In this document: positions 62,342 through 64,000 of the stretch, in pieces
Layout: each line of letters opens with the position of its first letter
Position numbering within the stretch: position 1 is the stretch's first letter
Source: Dermatophagoides farinae
Lineage: Eukaryota; Arthropoda; Arachnida; Sarcoptiformes; Pyroglyphidae
DNA: 64,000 nucleotides
Reading direction: 5' to 3'
Assembly (NCBI RefSeq): GCF_024713945.1
Contig: NC_134679.1
Coordinates: 2,671,001-2,735,000 of the forward strand
Translations under genes and position numbers: made by a program
Notes under the pieces: model-generated
Told to the model about the DNA's origin: nothing
Seen by the model: only the letters and a program-made list of their open reading frames with translations
Databases searched by the model: none

Positions 62342-62551
62342 GCGATTCCAGAAAAAAGAAGTACAGTTGATTCTGTTGAATCAATATTCAAACAATTGGA
62401 ATATATAAAACAACTTTCAGAAGAAATACTGGAAATCTTAGAAAAAGATTATTCGTTGGCGAAGCAAAAATATCCAAAGGATGATGATCCTTTTAAAGCT
62501 GAAAGCCAAAGAAAGATAAATGAAATGACCAGTTCAAAATCGAGAAAATAA
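62342..62551 (+). pseudogene. Short open frame inside the hAT element
   Basis: Sixty-nine codons without an ATG start, opening after a TAA and ending TAA. The peptide is charged and helix-like, e.g. SIFKQLEYIKQLSEEILEIL and KQKYPKDDDPFKAESQRKIN, unlike the low-complexity peptides elsewhere. The last residues, MTSSKSRK, are encoded by the first unit of the minisatellite, so the repeat seems to have grown from the end of this frame. It may be a captured host exon or a transposase relic; I do not recognise the family. Confidence 0.4.
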
Positions 62552-62935
62552 CAAGTCCAAACTAACACGACCAGTTCAGAATCGAGAAAATAACAAGTCC
62601 AAACTAACACGACCAGTTCAGAATCAAGAAAATAACAAGTCCAAACTAACACGACCAGTTCAGAATCGAGAAAATAACAAGTCCAAACTAACACGACCAG
62701 TTCAGAATCGAGAAAATAACAAGTCCAAACTAACACGACCAGTTCAGAATCGAGAAAATGACAAATGTCCAAACTAACACGACCAGTTCAGAATCAAGAA
62801 AATGACAAATGTCCCAACTAACACGACCTGTTGAGAATCGAGAAAATGACAAATGTCCAAACTAACACGACCAGTTCAGAATCGAGAAAATAACATGTCC
62901 AACCTAACACGACCTGTTCAGAATTGGGAAAGTAA
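62528..62935 (+). repeat. 42-bp minisatellite, about ten units
   Basis: The unit runs ACCAGTTCAGAATCGAGAAA then ATAACAAGTCCAAACTAACACG, with variants carrying ATGACAAATGTCC instead of ATAACAAGTCC (43-44 bp). Units are about 90% or more alike. On the minus strand the units read as the peptide repeat YFLDSELVVLVWTC, which is a by-product of a length divisible by three. Confidence 0.9.
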
Positions 62936-62953
62936 TCAATAAAGCATTGTCAA

Positions 62954-63048
62954 CCAATTCTGAACTGGTCGTGTTAGGTTGGATTTGCCATTTTCTCGAT
63001 TCTGAACTGGTCGTGTTAGTTTGGACATTTGTCATTTTCTCGATTCTA
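62954..63048 (-). repeat. Inverted copies of the 42-bp minisatellite
   Basis: About two units in the opposite orientation, separated from the direct array by a spacer of roughly 20-25 bp that contains CAATAAAG. CCAATTCTGAACTGGTC here pairs with GACCTGTTCAGAATTGG of the direct array, so the junction can form a long imperfect hairpin. Confidence 0.85.
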
Positions 63049-63152
63049 GTAAATCTTTGAAAGAACAACTCTTTTGCTATGCACTGGTGAAATATGTGTG
63101 TATGTATTTTTGATTTAAATGAAATAAAAAGATTAAATGTACGTATACGTAT

Positions 63153-63290
63153 TTAACCCATTCACGACCAAGCGTCACACATGTGTGAGGCTCAAATTTT
63201 CCACCATCTCAAATACATTTATCGAGAGCCACAAATAATCTTTTAAAGAGCCGCAGGTTGGCCGTTGGTTGCGGTTGGTTGGTTGGTTAT
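63153..63290. mobile_element. Relic ends of other DNA transposons (probable)
   Basis: TTTAACCCATTCACGACCAA followed by the 14-bp palindrome TCACACATGTGTGA resembles piggyBac-type termini inserted at TTAA. Shortly after, CTTTTAAAGAGCCGCAGGTT with an upstream GAGAGCCACAA resembles the 3' ends of common hAT families. Both resemblances are from memory of the general pattern, not a search, and I cannot define the matching opposite ends. Confidence 0.3.
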
Positions 63291-63798
63291 AGTGATTTAG
63301 AATCAAAAATGACACAAAAATCTTAATGCACTTCAGAATAGAGATTGAAAAATTCTTAAAACAATTTCCTTTGTTGAACGATCATGGCAATAGTTTTACT
63401 TGGATTGAATGATTGGTAATGTTATTAATTTCATGAATCTGAAATTTTCAACGCATTTTATAATCAATTTATAGAAAGTCCAAATAAAATCTAAAATAAC
63501 CAAAATAGAGTCGAGGTGACATTACTGATTCGAATGACGTTGATGATTTGATGATCATTAGAAAAAATTTAAATTGATTGATACAAGCTTTTGGAAATTT
63601 TTTCGGTCATAAATTGCTGCACAGACTTTATGAACGATCGCAGTTTTTTGCCAGTTGTTTTTTAGCGCGCTTCAAATTAACAATCAAGATTTTTAACGCT
63701 TCAAATTTTTTTTAAGCAATCATTTTTTGAAAATTCCTTAATTTTTTTAAGGCCTCGCGTTTTTCAAGTTGACTTTGCACAAGGCCTCGCGATTTTCC

Positions 63799-63810
63799 GG
63801 GCCGGCCCTG
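63799..63810 (-). repeat. hAT terminal inverted repeat, right
   Basis: GGGCCGGCCCTG, the exact inverse of the left terminus. Confidence 0.9.
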
Positions 63811-63818
63811 CTTATGCT
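63811..63818. repeat. hAT target-site duplication, right copy
   Basis: CTTATGCT, identical to the left copy at 61,622-61,629. Confidence 0.92.
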
Positions 63819-64000
63819 TATGGATCGATCACATTTATTTTCTGACCTCATTTACGGAATATTTCTTTGGATAATAATGATGATGATGATGATGATGATA
63901 ATGGTTGTATTCCTAATAGTGGTTGGTGTTTCTAGGGTGGTTGAAGGGGTCTCTCTCTCTGTGTGTGTGTGCGTGTGTGGCGGAATGCTGACATATTTTT

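Larger units (their letters stand above)
61630..63810. mobile_element. Non-autonomous hAT transposon (2,181 bp)
   Basis: A perfect 12-bp terminal inverted repeat, CAGGGCCGGCCC, and an 8-bp target duplication define the element. CAGGG-starting termini of this GC-rich kind are typical of hAT. The motif GCACAAGGCCTCGCG occurs in the same orientation near both ends (61,666 and 63,777). No transposase frame is present. Inside are GC-rich subterminal repeats, a coiled-coil-like short frame, a 42-bp minisatellite with an inverted arm, and relic ends of other transposons. Mobilisation must have depended on a transposase from elsewhere. Confidence 0.88.

Noticed and set aside
62449-62772. Minus-strand protein with five copies of YFLDSELVVLVWTC
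   Set aside because: It is a translation of the 42-bp minisatellite, whose length is divisible by three. It is an artefact of the DNA repeat, not a gene.

Overview
The window looks like nuclear DNA of a small-genome arthropod. Base composition is strongly AT-rich, (GAT/ATC)n, (TTG/CAA)n, (GT/CA)n and (CT/GA)n microsatellites are everywhere, and the two introns I can define are about 53 and 64 nt. Poly(A) signals are AATAAA and the proteins are diverged animal families. An astigmatid mite (house-dust or scab mite group) would fit, but that is an inference from style, not proof.

Layout. Positions 1-8.5 kb show no gene I can support. A compact cluster lies at 8.8-14.6 kb. It holds a diverged Mo25/CAB39-like scaffold gene (minus), a small secreted Thr/Ser-rich protein gene with one intron (plus, divergent from the first), a PHF7/G2E3-like multi-zinc-finger gene with one intron (minus), and a short gamma-tubulin complex component 3-like gene (minus). 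Spacings are only about 200-330 bp. An unexplained open frame sits between the last two. From 14.7 to 41.5 kb and from 46.2 to 61.6 kb I see no convincing exon, only AT-rich DNA, microsatellites, homopolymer runs and small palindromes. This could be a giant intron or the regulatory DNA of a gene outside the window.

Two mobile elements interrupt this. At 41,523-46,200 is an LTR retroelement with 230-bp LTRs that read as identical and a TATATA target duplication. It has one uninterrupted frame in which gag, the protease and the first residues of reverse transcriptase run straight into an envelope-like glycoprotein. The catalytic reverse transcriptase, RNase H and integrase are absent. At 61,630-63,810 is a 2.18-kb non-autonomous hAT element with a perfect 12-bp terminal inverted repeat and an 8-bp target duplication. 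It carries a 42-bp minisatellite with an inverted arm, a short coiled-coil-like open frame and probable relics of other DNA transposons.

The cellular genes have no obvious shared pathway; their closeness looks like ordinary compact-genome packing. The most interesting objects are the gag-protease-env retroelement, the composite hAT element, the orphan frame at 12,471-12,689 and the contrast between the tight gene cluster and the long gene-free tracts.
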